NCBI GenBank assembly: GCA_002706765.1
Contig: PAJV01000024.1
Coordinates: 126,092 to 190,091, forward strand
Length of the DNA: 64,000 nucleotides
From: Gimesia sp.
GTDB taxonomy: Bacteria; Planctomycetota; Planctomycetia; Planctomycetales; Planctomycetaceae
Reading direction: 5' to 3'
This document shows positions 47,191 through 56,146 of the stretch, one piece after another (positions within the stretch are counted from its first letter, which is position 1; every line of letters begins with the position of its first letter). Below the pieces are notes generated by a model. The model searched no databases and was not told where the DNA came from. It saw only the letters and a program-made list of their open reading frames with translations. Position numbers and translations under genes: made by a program.

Positions 47191-48609
47191 TCAGTTTGTC
47201 AGGTGCATGACCACCATCTTTTCTTCGCTCATTTCCTGAATGGCATATTTAGGGCCTTCTTTGCCTGTGCCGCTGTGTTTTAATCCTCCGTAGGGCATGG
47301 CATCAGCCCGCCACTGGCTGGACCAGTTGATGTGCAGATTTCCGCTTTCCACTTCCCGGGCAAATTTCATGGCCCGATCAATATCCTGTGTAAAGATCCC
47401 GGCTGCCAGCCCGTAGGTCGTATTGTTGGCCATTTGAATCGCATGCTCGATATCATCAAAGTAAGACAGCGCTACTGCCGGGCCGAAGATTTCATCTTTT
47501 TCGACCTGCATCTCCGGGCTGGTATTGTCCAGAATCGTCGGGGCATAGATGGACCCCTGGCGTGTTCCCCCTGTGACCAGCCGCGCTCCCTGACTGATTG
47601 CTTCATTGACCCATTGTTCGACACGGGTGGCATCTGTTTCACGAACCATGGGGCCGATTTTTGTTGACTCTTCCAACTGGTTACCGGTGTGCAGGACATC
47701 GACTTTTGATTTCAACAGATCTACAAAATCCGACTTGATCGCAGAAGAGGTCAGGATGCGCTGGGCAGAGATGCAGACCTGGCCGGCGTTGGCATACCCG
47801 GCCATACTGACTGCGGTCGCCGCCTTTTCCAGGTCGGCATCATCCATGATAATCACCGGGCTGTTGCTGCCGAGTTCCATGGTGACTTTCTTCAATCCTG
47901 CCATTTCGCAAATTTTCGTTCCCACCTCATAACTGCCTGTAAAGCTGATTTTGCGAATTCGGGAATCCGTACAAATGGCGCGACCAATTTCCCCACCCGG
48001 GCCGGTAATACAGGCGATTGCTTCTTTAGGCAAACCGGCTTCCAGTAGCAGCTCTGTCAACTTGAGGGCCGACAAGGGAGTGTCGCTGGCCGGCTTGATG
48101 AGAATGGCGTTCCCCGCGGCAATGGCAGGGCCCACTTTGTGGCAGACGAGATTTAAAGGGAAATTGAAAGGAGTAATGGCAGCGACAATTCCACAGGGGA
48201 CACGTAGAGTAAATCCGAGCTTGTTCTGTCCTCCGGCGTTCCCTTCAAGGGGAATCATTTCCCCCGTCATGCGGCGGGCTTCTTCTCCTGAAAGACGAAT
48301 CACTTCCGCGCTGCGAATTGCTTCGACCTGGCTCTCGGCCAGAATTTTACCTTCCTCGAGACTGATGGTCCGTGCGAAATCATCTTTCCGCTCCAGCATC
48401 AATTCAGACGCTTTCTGCAGAATCTGGCTGCGATCATATGCGGTCATGGATTTCATGATGCGGGCTCCCTGTTCCAGGACCGAAACCGCTTTCAACACAT
48501 CAGCGCCGCTTCCCCTCGGGATCGTGTCAATCACCGACTGGTCAAAGGGGTTGATCACGTTGATTGTTTGAGAGGTTTCCTGCCATTGTCCTGCGCAAAA
48601 CATTTTCAT
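47191..48609 (-). CDS. NAD(P)+-dependent aldehyde dehydrogenase
   Basis: A 472-aa aldehyde dehydrogenase. Cofactor-binding motifs are PFNFPLNLVCHKVGPAIAAGN and FTGSYEVG, the general base Glu is in TMELGSNSP, and the nucleophile Cys is in ANAGQVCISAQR. The terminal segment GGLKHSGTGKEGP is typical. The ATG at 48609 follows an AAGGA site; the frame is open 14 codons further. Sequence style is near the lactaldehyde/glyceraldehyde-3-phosphate (GapN-like) group, but the substrate cannot be assigned. Confidence 0.93.
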   Translation of the reverse strand: MKMFCAGQWQETSQTINVINPFDQSVIDTIPRGSGADVLKAVSVLEQGARIMKSMTAYDRSQILQKASELMLERKDDFARTISLEEGKILAESQVEAIRSAEVIRLSGEEARRMTGEMIPLEGNAGGQNKLGFTLRVPCGIVAAITPFNFPLNLVCHKVGPAIAAGNAILIKPASDTPLSALKLTELLLEAGLPKEAIACITGPGGEIGRAICTDSRIRKISFTGSYEVGTKICEMAGLKKVTMELGSNSPVIIMDDADLEKAATAVSMAGYANAGQVCISAQRILTSSAIKSDFVDLLKSKVDVLHTGNQLEESTKIGPMVRETDATRVEQWVNEAISQGARLVTGGTRQGSIYAPTILDNTSPEMQVEKDEIFGPAVALSYFDDIEHAIQMANNTTYGLAAGIFTQDIDRAMKFAREVESGNLHINWSSQWRADAMPYGGLKHSGTGKEGPKYAIQEMSEEKMVVMHLTN

Positions 48610-48943
48610 ATTGATCAATCCTTCATGGGATGGGGGAGTCGCAATTTTCACAAAATCCAGACAATTTCAGAATAGACGTGCCAGCAGATTCTGGCAACCC
48701 AGCCAGACAGCGGATTTCATTCCTGAAGCAACGAAATATCGCTAAGTAGCATATGGGGAAAGTCTTATGTCTGCCGTATCGAAATAGATATTGATCTTGG
48801 CAGAAATCCGCAGTTCTGTTAGAAAACGTCTGTTTCTCAGGGGGGCGTTCTGTCTCCCGGTTCCTTTCTCTCAATCATCTGCCGTGGCGATCACATCGCG
48901 GCAGTGAATTGCCTTCGACAATTTTTCCTTCTATCAGGTGGAT
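48610..48943. other. 334-base divergent intergenic region
   Basis: It separates the aldehyde dehydrogenase gene and the small lipoprotein gene. The only structure I note is a hairpin near 48881-48904 (GCGAT-CAC-ATCGC, flanked by TGCC/GGCA), about 40 bases before the lipoprotein start. No gene is apparent. Confidence 0.35.
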
Positions 48944-49381
48944 ATGATCATGGCCAACCTTCGATGTGTGGCGCCGTGGATGGTATGCAGTATCGCAATT
49001 TTTCTTGCAGGCTCTGGTTGTGAAACGCTGCCGGAGTGGGATTCTGAAACGATGCCCGCGACCCACCAGGCGGAAAAACGGATCAATCGGGCAGAAGAAT
49101 ACCGTACACGGTTTCAAACAAAGCGAGATCCCAAAGCTTTGAACTGGATTCTCAAGAACCGTCTGTACTCGGGTATGTCCCGGAACAGCGTGGAAAAAGA
49201 GATCGGCGAAGAAGGGGAATTTCAGGAAGCTTCCAAGTGGCTTAAAGCTACTGGCGGAACGTTTCGCACATCAGACGAAGCATATCGCTGGGGACCCGAC
49301 GAAAGTGGTCGCAGTGTCTACCTGATCTTCAGGGATGATGTTCTGGTCAACTTTGATCCCAAAGACTTTGATCTGGAATAG
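48944..49381 (+). CDS. Small secreted/lipoprotein of unknown function
   Basis: A protein of about 145 aa. A hydrophobic signal (VAPWMVCSIAIFLAGSG) is followed by Cys in GSGCET, a non-canonical but plausible lipobox. The mature part is charged, with the segment SGMSRNSVEKEIGEEGEF recalling the SmpA/BamE-like 'G-M-x-x-x-x-V' pattern, followed by YRWGPDESGRSVYLIFRDDVLVNF. BamE-like folds often read Y/W..G..... in the same order, so a distant relation is possible but unproven. AGGTGG precedes the ATG at 48944. Confidence 0.65.
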   Translation: MIMANLRCVAPWMVCSIAIFLAGSGCETLPEWDSETMPATHQAEKRINRAEEYRTRFQTKRDPKALNWILKNRLYSGMSRNSVEKEIGEEGEFQEASKWLKATGGTFRTSDEAYRWGPDESGRSVYLIFRDDVLVNFDPKDFDLE

Positions 49382-49390
49382 GCTCAGTCG

Positions 49391-50497
49391 TTACTGTATC
49401 TGTACCAGGTCTTTTTCTTTTTCACGATTCAGCCTCAGTTGTCCGCAGGCAGCATCGATATCATCGCCCTTGCGTTTCCGAACCGTTACATTGACGCCCC
49501 CTTTCGCGAGTGTCATGAAAAAACGGTCCACGGCTTCCGTTGTCGGGGTCTGATACCCTGTCTCCTGAACTCCATTGGCGGGGATCAGATTCACATGGGC
49601 ATTGCGATGTTTCAGCAGGCAGGCCAGTTCATGTGCCTGAGCGGGACTGTCGTTAACTCCTGCCAGCAGAATATATTCAAAAGTAACACGTCTGCCGGTC
49701 GTCACATAATAATAGTCGGTGGCATCAAGAATCTTTTGAATACCGATTTTGTTGTTAGTGGGAACAATCTGATCTCGCAGTGTGTCATTGGGGGCGTGCA
49801 GCGAAACGGCGAGGATGTAAGATTTGTTGACGTCTGCCAGTTCGCGGATTTTGACGGGCAGGCCTACTGTTGAGACCGTAATTTTACGGGCTCCGATGCC
49901 CATTCCGCCTTTATGATTCAAAGTATCAAGCGCGGGGATCAGGGCTGACAGGTTCGCCAGCGGTTCACCGATTCCCATGACGACGATATTTGAAATGCGT
50001 TCTTCTTCCCCGATTACCCGATCCAGTCTTAAAATCTGTTCCAGGATTTCACCCATCGTCAGATTTCGGGTTAAGCCCAGCAGCCCGCTGGCACAGAAGA
50101 CGCAGCCCATGGCACAGCCCACCTGGGTACTGATGCAAACCGTATTTCGTTTTGGTTCACGCATCAGAACACATTCGACGTGATGTCCGTCATGCAGTTC
50201 GAGCAGGAGCTTTTCCGTACGATCTCGGGAGGTCTGATGTTTCACAATACGGGTCGAGAAGAGCCGATAGTTTTCTTTGAGTAGATCACGAAACTTCTTG
50301 GAAATATCGTGCATTGCATCAAAGTCATTCACGCGTTTAGTGAAGATCCAACGACGGATCTGGTCTGCGCGATACGAGGAAGATCCATGCTCAATACACC
50401 ATTCCGCGAGCTGATCCCGGGTTAAATCGGTAATCAGAGGGAGCATTGAGGCTTCTGATGCAGAAGTCTGTGGAATCTCATTTTCAGAAGGCAGCAT
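49391..50497 (-). CDS. rlmN: 23S rRNA (adenine2503-C2)-methyltransferase
   Basis: A protein of about 368 aa, a radical-SAM enzyme that methylates A2503 of 23S rRNA and A37 of some tRNAs. The cluster-binding motif is CAMGCVFCASG (C-x3-C-x2-C). NIVVMGIGEPLAN is the GEP motif, and SLHAPND the next signature. The methyl-carrying Cys is expected in the C-terminal NVTVRKRKGDDIDAACGQL segment. The ATG at 50497 is selected; the frame is open upstream to 50563, and 50446 is a shorter option. Confidence 0.95.
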   Translation of the reverse strand: MLPSENEIPQTSASEASMLPLITDLTRDQLAEWCIEHGSSSYRADQIRRWIFTKRVNDFDAMHDISKKFRDLLKENYRLFSTRIVKHQTSRDRTEKLLLELHDGHHVECVLMREPKRNTVCISTQVGCAMGCVFCASGLLGLTRNLTMGEILEQILRLDRVIGEEERISNIVVMGIGEPLANLSALIPALDTLNHKGGMGIGARKITVSTVGLPVKIRELADVNKSYILAVSLHAPNDTLRDQIVPTNNKIGIQKILDATDYYYVTTGRRVTFEYILLAGVNDSPAQAHELACLLKHRNAHVNLIPANGVQETGYQTPTTEAVDRFFMTLAKGGVNVTVRKRKGDDIDAACGQLRLNREKEKDLVQIQ

Positions 50498-50707
50498 TAT
50501 GAAGCTCAAAAACGTGGGGTTCGCAGTCAATCCAAATCGCGGCGAACAGGTTTTGCAAATCATTCCGAGTCGGAATAAAAAAGCCCGAAATCTTGTTCAG
50601 GCTCACAGGTCTCTGTGGTTATCATACTCGAGGCCAGACCAGATGACTACTATTTCCGTGCGTACTTTTCTGATTCCGACAGAGCGAACGTGATCAGCCA
50701 GGTTGTT

Positions 50708-52639
50708 TTACGGTACATCCGTCTCTTCGGGAGGAGCAGGAAAGCTGACCACAGTCCCTTTTTTCTTTTGTGGGCTCATTGGTTTGTCGTCGGTTTCCAG
50801 ATCGAACGAGAGTGCAGGAATCGGGGGAGGAGAGCTCGGCATTGCTGGCAAGTCAGGTGTAGACAGGTCCGGGATTGCCAGTGTGGGCAGTTTCGGTGCG
50901 GACTGTGCCTGTAACGGCTGTTGTTCTGAAATGAGTTGTGGTTGAGGACTGCTTTCTGATAACTGTGGTGTTTCAGGAGGGCGAGCAGGAGTCTGCCGCA
51001 CAATTCGTCGCCCATCATCTTCTATGGCATTCCCGTTAAACGCGATCTTCTGTCCCTGGATTTCTGCACCCACGATGCGATAGTGCTGTCCGGGAGGCGC
51101 TTTCAGGGCACTGATCAGATTTCCGGAGTCCGGCTGATTTCGGTCGTGTGGTGCGGAAGAGAGCATGAGTTCCAGGCTGGATCCATCGGGATATTTCAAA
51201 CGCAGCTTAGGCTGGGAATAGGCCACGTTTGTATTTCCAAAAGGGTTTCCAAACTCCGCCACGCGCTCAAACCGTGCTTGAACTTCATTATTTCCGGCTG
51301 CCATTCGCGGACGGGTATAGGTTTTATTTGCCATTACTAATTCTGCATTCGACATATGCAAATGCCAGTTCCCTGTTGAAGCAATCACAAGGTCATCTGC
51401 TCCGAAATGGAGTTGAGGGTAAACGTACAGAGAAGATGCGATTTGAGACGCTGCCACCGGGGGCATTCTCTCGGCTCCCAGGAACATGGCACATTGGATC
51501 AATGTGGGTACAGGAACAGCCTGTACGATTTTGGGCTGATTCAATTGTGCCATCATTTTCGTTTTGTCATTCGTGGCATAATACAGAGAGAGTAACGCGA
51601 CTGAACTCTGGTTTGTCTCCAAGTCCACATCCAGGTTACGCAGAATGGCCTCTTCTGCTTCGTCATGTTGCTGGTACTTCTGCAGAATCCGAGAGCAGAG
51701 CAGGTTCGCTTCCCAGACATCGCTGGAGTAGGTCTGCGATTTGAGCGCCATTTTGGCTGCATCCGGTTGTCCCAGGTAATCACGGATTCCGGCGAGATTC
51801 GCTGTTCCCGACGCCAGCATATCATCACGACGAAAATATCCGTCACCCAGATTTGCGAGTTCGGTATAAGTATGAGAGGCGGCAAAGAGCTGTCCCTGAG
51901 CCTGCTGGGTGCGCGCCACGTAATACCAGTAGGGTGGATAATGACTCATGAAGCGTTCCAGGCGCTTTAAAATTCGCAGACGAACACGCGGGTTCTGTTC
52001 CTGCATTGCCTGGTCCAGAGTCTCCAGATCGTCGTCTCGAATCAACCAGTCATCGGGGATGTTTTTTTCCTGTGCCAGTTTCCAGAACGTATCCAGAAAC
52101 AGGGTGGAGCGGGAAATGACCGCTTCCATACGTTGTTTGTCTACTTTCCAGACATCCAGGTCTTTCTGGGCTTCCACATTGCGATAATCCCACCAGCTGT
52201 TGGCTCCATTTCGGATCGCGCTGCCGAATTGCATCGTCAACACATCGGTTGTCAAAGCCAGGGCATTGGTGGCGACTTTCTGGCGGGCGTGATACTTGTG
52301 CTTATTTTTGAAGTATTCCCGTTCCTGTTCTGCAATCTGGACCTGACCAATTTCGTCCAGAACGGCAGAGTAGAGTTGGACGACTTTTTCGTCTCCAATT
52401 CCGTTCAGATTCAAATTGTTCAGAATCTTTTCCCGCTCTTCATACATGACTTCTTTGGTGCCCGATTTCTTGATGCGATAGAAAGAGGCACGGCAGTAAT
52501 TGAGCGCAATGGCTGTCTTACTGGCAGTCGGGTCAGGTTCTTTTCGGGTTTCCTCGGCATGTAACAGAACCAGAGCGGGGCCGCTGAGAATCAAGGCCAT
52601 CAGCAATCGAATTGTTATGCTTCGAAATAGAGTCGGCAT
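50708..52639 (-). CDS. Large secreted protein with TPR-like helices and Pro-rich tail
   Basis: A 643-aa exported protein. The signal peptide is at residues 1-28 (RLLMALILSGPALVLLHA, cleavage after HA). Residues 30-380 are helical with TPR-like segments (PYWYYVARTQQAQGQLFAAS; SSDVWEANLLCSRILQKYQQ). Residues 395-530 look like beta-rich segments. The last 100 residues are low-complexity Pro/Gln/Ser (SPQPQLISEQQPLQ). The family is not recognised. It probably works in the periplasm or at the cell surface as a scaffold. There is no clear co-transcribed partner. Confidence 0.7.
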   Translation of the reverse strand: MPTLFRSITIRLLMALILSGPALVLLHAEETRKEPDPTASKTAIALNYCRASFYRIKKSGTKEVMYEEREKILNNLNLNGIGDEKVVQLYSAVLDEIGQVQIAEQEREYFKNKHKYHARQKVATNALALTTDVLTMQFGSAIRNGANSWWDYRNVEAQKDLDVWKVDKQRMEAVISRSTLFLDTFWKLAQEKNIPDDWLIRDDDLETLDQAMQEQNPRVRLRILKRLERFMSHYPPYWYYVARTQQAQGQLFAASHTYTELANLGDGYFRRDDMLASGTANLAGIRDYLGQPDAAKMALKSQTYSSDVWEANLLCSRILQKYQQHDEAEEAILRNLDVDLETNQSSVALLSLYYATNDKTKMMAQLNQPKIVQAVPVPTLIQCAMFLGAERMPPVAASQIASSLYVYPQLHFGADDLVIASTGNWHLHMSNAELVMANKTYTRPRMAAGNNEVQARFERVAEFGNPFGNTNVAYSQPKLRLKYPDGSSLELMLSSAPHDRNQPDSGNLISALKAPPGQHYRIVGAEIQGQKIAFNGNAIEDDGRRIVRQTPARPPETPQLSESSPQPQLISEQQPLQAQSAPKLPTLAIPDLSTPDLPAMPSSPPPIPALSFDLETDDKPMSPQKKKGTVVSFPAPPEETDVP

Positions 52640-52960
52640 ATGATCTCCTTAACTGCCGATCAGTGTCAGTATTATGGCAGGAGTTTGGTAAATGTCGCGG
52701 ATGCTTTGCACATCAATGCAGGAAATTAATTTCATCTCCTTAAATCTACACGACGATTAGCGCACCAGTGGGATTTACCGACCATTTTTAATGATTTTTC
52801 GAGTGGTACAACGACTGGCTTTCCGATTGTGTAAAATAGGTTGAGTCTGGTGCCTGTTGCGACGGGGGAGCGTTCACTTCAGATTGCGGGCAGCCATAAA
52901 AAAATCTCACTGACTTCGGTGTGAAATCAGTGAGATCAAGTATGAGGCAGGGTTCTTTTT
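52640..52960. other. 321-base intergenic region
   Basis: It lies upstream of the secreted TPR-like gene and downstream of the DegT gene. Apart from the DegT terminator at 52897-52936 nothing notable was found. Confidence 0.5.
52897..52936 (-). terminator. Terminator of the DegT aminotransferase gene
   Basis: On the minus strand ATCTCACTGA (52936-52927) pairs perfectly with TCAGTGAGAT (52913-52904), followed by seven or more T, 25 bases after the stop codon. Confidence 0.88.
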
Positions 52961-54160
52961 TCAGGCCGCTTTGGAAACGCGCGGAGTTTCTGAATAAAGT
53001 GTAGGGAATTGTTGTGAAGAAAGTCGGCCCAGGCTTACGGCGATTCCACGAACGACCGTTTCCTGTTGAACTTCCGTCAATTCCGAGAAAATCGGCAGAG
53101 CCAGACATTCACTGGTGACCAGTTCGGTCTGAGGCAGATCTCCGGGCTTGCAGCCGAGATATTCAAAACATTGCTGCAAATGAAGTGGGCGAGGGTAATA
53201 AATCGCACAACCAATATGCTTTTCACGCAGATCCTGGAGTACTTTATCCCGTTGTCCCCCTTTCACACGCACGCTGTACTGGTTGTATACGTGGCGTCGA
53301 TCAGGGAGAACTGTGGGAGGTTCGATACAGTCCAGCAGCTGGTAATGTCGAAATAAGGCATTGTAGCGTCTGGCGTTTTCCTGACGTTCCTTCGTCCACT
53401 TATCAAGGTGACGCAGTTTGACACGCAGAACCGCAGCCTGCAATGCATCCAGGCGGCTGTTAATTCCAATTTCGGCATGCTGGTAACCACCCAGGTCGCC
53501 ATGTACCCGCAAGCGTCTGATACGTGTTGCCAGATCCGGATCGTCAGTTGTTACTAAACCACCATCGCCGGCTCCCCCCAGGTTTTTAGTGGGGAAGAAA
53601 CTGAAGCAGCCCACGGTACCAAGAACACCAGCGCGTCGACCACGGTATTCAGCGCCAATCGCTTGAGCAGCATCCTCGATGACAGGAATTCCATTGCGAA
53701 CGGCGTTTCTCCAGATGGGCTCCATATCGGCGCATTGCCCGAAAATATGGACCGGCATAATGGCTTTCGTCCGCTCGGTGATTTTACTTTCAATCGATTC
53801 CGGACACAGATTGAAGCTGACAGGATCAATATCTGCAAACACCGGTGTGGCACCGACGCGGGCAATACAACTGCCCGTGGCAAAAAATGTAAAGGGGCTG
53901 GTAATGACCTCATCACCAGGGCCGATTTCCAAAGCCATCAGTGCCAGCAGTAACGCATCGGTTCCCGAGGCGACCCCGATGGCATTTCGGGAATCACAAT
54001 ATTCTGCAATATCGGACTCAAACTCGGCAACTTCGTCACCCAGTACGAAAGCCTGATCATCGAAGACTTTCAGGACGGCTTCCTGAACCTCCGATTTGAT
54101 TCTCTGATATTGTGCGACAAGATTGATGAAGGGGACTGGGGTGGGGGTATTGTTTGTCAT
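52961..54160 (-). CDS. DegT/DnrJ/EryC1/StrS-family aminotransferase
   Basis: A 399-aa PLP-dependent sugar aminotransferase. The PLP region shows ASGTDALLLALMAL, DEVITSPFTFFATG, EDAAQAIGAEYRG and the internal aldimine Lys in FSFFPTKNLGGAGDGG. The family makes amino sugars for surface polysaccharides, using a nucleotide-linked 3- or 4-keto sugar. No other nucleotide-sugar genes are nearby, so the product is open. GGAG lies upstream of the ATG, and a perfect terminator follows. Confidence 0.93.
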   Translation of the reverse strand: MTNNTPTPVPFINLVAQYQRIKSEVQEAVLKVFDDQAFVLGDEVAEFESDIAEYCDSRNAIGVASGTDALLLALMALEIGPGDEVITSPFTFFATGSCIARVGATPVFADIDPVSFNLCPESIESKITERTKAIMPVHIFGQCADMEPIWRNAVRNGIPVIEDAAQAIGAEYRGRRAGVLGTVGCFSFFPTKNLGGAGDGGLVTTDDPDLATRIRRLRVHGDLGGYQHAEIGINSRLDALQAAVLRVKLRHLDKWTKERQENARRYNALFRHYQLLDCIEPPTVLPDRRHVYNQYSVRVKGGQRDKVLQDLREKHIGCAIYYPRPLHLQQCFEYLGCKPGDLPQTELVTSECLALPIFSELTEVQQETVVRGIAVSLGRLSSQQFPTLYSETPRVSKAA

Positions 54161-54739
54161 TCAGCGACTCCATTCGCTATGGGAATCCGGGGGGTTCCGT
54201 GCACAAAAACCGGTAAAATTGGTAGTTTTGAGAGATTTGGTACACCAAATTATCGGGTTAGACAATGAGAGATCGACTGTCTTGAGGGGGTTTCCATCCT
54301 GGAATTCTCAATAGCAAATCGAAATTTCGTTGGTAGATTATGTCGAGAACCGGTTTGTGTCAATATGTGTCGAACTGAAAACAAAAGCGACTGCTCCGGG
54401 GGCATTCCAGGGACTGAAAACGGGCTCAGGCAGTGAATTCGGCAATCAGCCAATGATTGGTCTGAGGATTGCCGATAGTAGTAGCATACCCAGGATTTAC
54501 AGCGATTTTTGCTGTCTTGACACGTGTTTTTGCGGGATCTACGATGAAACGAGAGTTCGAGGTTGAAACCAGATTCCCAAATCGACTATATAACACTAAA
54601 TACCTGTCTCGCTGATCCCTGAATAAAGCTGTTTCAGCAGAACTGGTAGTTTTTTGATAGCAGAAGCCTATAATCTCTGAGAAGGCTTCGAACAGTTTAT
54701 TGCCTAATCATTCAGAGCAAAGTCCAGAAAGGAAAACTC
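54161..54739. other. 579-base structured intergenic region upstream of ferredoxin
   Basis: No credible gene was found in this divergent region. It holds a stem with arms CGGCAATC (54440-54447) and GATTGCCG (54467-54474) enclosing CCAAT/ATTGG, a smaller hairpin ACAGC/GCTGT near 54499-54515, and a promoter-like pair just after it (see separate entry). It could include a small RNA or a long ferredoxin leader. Confidence 0.4.
54517..54545 (+). promoter_or_regulatory. Possible sigma-70-type promoter
   Basis: TTGACA (54517-54522) and TACGAT (54540-54545) are spaced by 17 bases, a perfect -35 box with a 4/6 -10 box. It lies about 195 bases upstream of the ferredoxin ATG, so it would give a long leader or serve a small RNA. 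Confidence 0.35.
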
Positions 54740-55018
54740 ATGGCACACGTGGTTACAGAGGCTTGCTTCAATTGCAAATATACAGATTGTGTCGTGGTTT
54801 GCCCCGTAGAATGTTTCTACGAAGGGGAATCAATGGTATACATCAATCCCGATGAGTGCATCGATTGTGAAGCCTGCGTGCCTGAATGCCCGGTTGAGGC
54901 GATTTTTCATGAGGACAATCTTCCAGAAAAATGGCAGGAATATACTCAAATCAATGCTGAAAAATCACAGGAACTCCCGGTGATCACCGAAAAGAAAGAG
55001 CCCCTGGCTGATTCGTGA
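54740..55018 (+). CDS. fdxA: Seven-iron-type ferredoxin (FdxA-like)
   Basis: A 92-aa small electron carrier. The N-terminal motif [18 protein letters not shown] supplies ligands for a [3Fe-4S]-type cluster, and [17 protein letters not shown] those for a [4Fe-4S] cluster. The layout matches Azotobacter FdI/FdxA ferredoxins, with a short acidic Lys/Glu-rich tail. The site GAAAGGAAAA lies six bases before the ATG. Its redox partner is unknown; no oxidoreductase is adjacent. Confidence 0.93.
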   Translation: MAHVVTEACFNCKYTDCVVVCPVECFYEGESMVYINPDECIDCEACVPECPVEAIFHEDNLPEKWQEYTQINAEKSQELPVITEKKEPLADS

Positions 55019-55046
55019 TCCGGTTCAAATTTTGAAAACAAAAAAA

Positions 55047-55079
55047 CTCCCCATTACTGGTTCAGTAGTGGGGAGTTTT
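55047..55079. terminator. Bidirectional terminator fdxA / DapA-family gene
   Basis: Arms CTCCCCATTACTG (55047-55059) and CAGTAGTGGGGAG (55063-55075) pair with one G-U and a three-base loop. They are flanked by A6 on the left and T4 on the right, so the hairpin can stop transcription from both converging genes. Confidence 0.88.
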
Positions 55080-55082
55080 CGA

Positions 55083-56051
55083 TTAATTGATGACATTGAG
55101 TCGCTGTCCCAGTTCACGTAATACTTCGATGTCACTTTCGGGTCTGCTGGGACTGTTTGGGTGGGTTTTGTTCGTTTTAATCCAGCCCCGCAAATGCAGG
55201 AACTGTGCTGCCGAGTGCTTGTAAGCAGGAGAAGGACTCCTGAAGGTGAAATAACCCAGGTATTGCAGTTGATCATTCAATTCATAAAAAGCCGGGTCAC
55301 CGGCCGCCCACAGGGCATCGCGTCTGGCAAACAGATCGGGGGCAAAGGTACTCAATCCAAGCAGGTAATCGCTGCCATACTGGATCATATCAATGCCAAA
55401 GTCGTTGCCTGTAAAAACTTTGAAATCAGGACGTTTTGCATCGCGCAACTGCAGGCGTTCCCATTCGGGTTCCCGATGAAAAGAGGAATGCTTGGCTCCT
55501 ATACATTGCGGAATTTCCATGAGTGCTTCGTAGGTAGCCAGATCGTAAACGGAGCCGAACGGTGCCAGGTCCCGCGTTAATTCAAAGCCGATAAAGCGGT
55601 CAGAGTTCGCGGCGATCGTCTGGTACGCGGCGACGATCTGATCCGGAGACTGCTCTACCAGCCCAAAGGACTGGAAGATGACCGGAATACCACCATGGGA
55701 CTGAATCAGATCAATTTTTCTCTGGTAACCTGCCGCGTCAAATTCAGCCCCTGGTTGATCGGAAACAAAGGCTCCTGCGACAAAAGAACCGCCATTCAGA
55801 GTCTGCTGTGTCACTTTCAGGACTTCAATAAAGGTCGGTTCATCAATCAGGTTGACATAACCGGTATCCATATTCACAGCGGGAGTGATCCCGACCTCGG
55901 CAGTTCTCGAAATATGAGCAGAAAGGGAATCGCGGTCGATTTCACCTGATTCCAGATAGGGGAGCAGGACTGCAGAGATCCCGGTGATTTTTCTTCTTGG
56001 CTTGATCATGCTGACAGGATCATAGACGGCGGGAGGTGCTGCTTCTGGCAT
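55083..56051 (-). CDS. Dihydrodipicolinate synthase/N-acetylneuraminate lyase-family protein
   Basis: A 322-aa TIM-barrel aldolase-family protein. Lys187 in IGAKHSS is at the Schiff-base position. The usual Tyr of the Y-N-x-P motif appears to be replaced by Phe (PVIFQSFG, F126), and the two-Thr G-T-T-G-E signature is read here as MDTGYVN, so classical DapA chemistry is doubtful. It starts with AAGGAA before the ATG. Related planctomycete proteins are annotated only by family. It sits between fdxA and the sulfatase, with no lysine-synthesis neighbours. A different aldol cleavage or dehydration is likely. Confidence 0.78.
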   Translation of the reverse strand: MPEAAPPAVYDPVSMIKPRRKITGISAVLLPYLESGEIDRDSLSAHISRTAEVGITPAVNMDTGYVNLIDEPTFIEVLKVTQQTLNGGSFVAGAFVSDQPGAEFDAAGYQRKIDLIQSHGGIPVIFQSFGLVEQSPDQIVAAYQTIAANSDRFIGFELTRDLAPFGSVYDLATYEALMEIPQCIGAKHSSFHREPEWERLQLRDAKRPDFKVFTGNDFGIDMIQYGSDYLLGLSTFAPDLFARRDALWAAGDPAFYELNDQLQYLGYFTFRSPSPAYKHSAAQFLHLRGWIKTNKTHPNSPSRPESDIEVLRELGQRLNVIN

Positions 56052-56146
56052 TTGGGTGTTCCTTGCTATATATTGAACAGATTGTATTCGGTCGTCAATA
56101 ATTGACTGTCAGGATACCAAATTGACGCTCAATCTTGGAGGCAATC

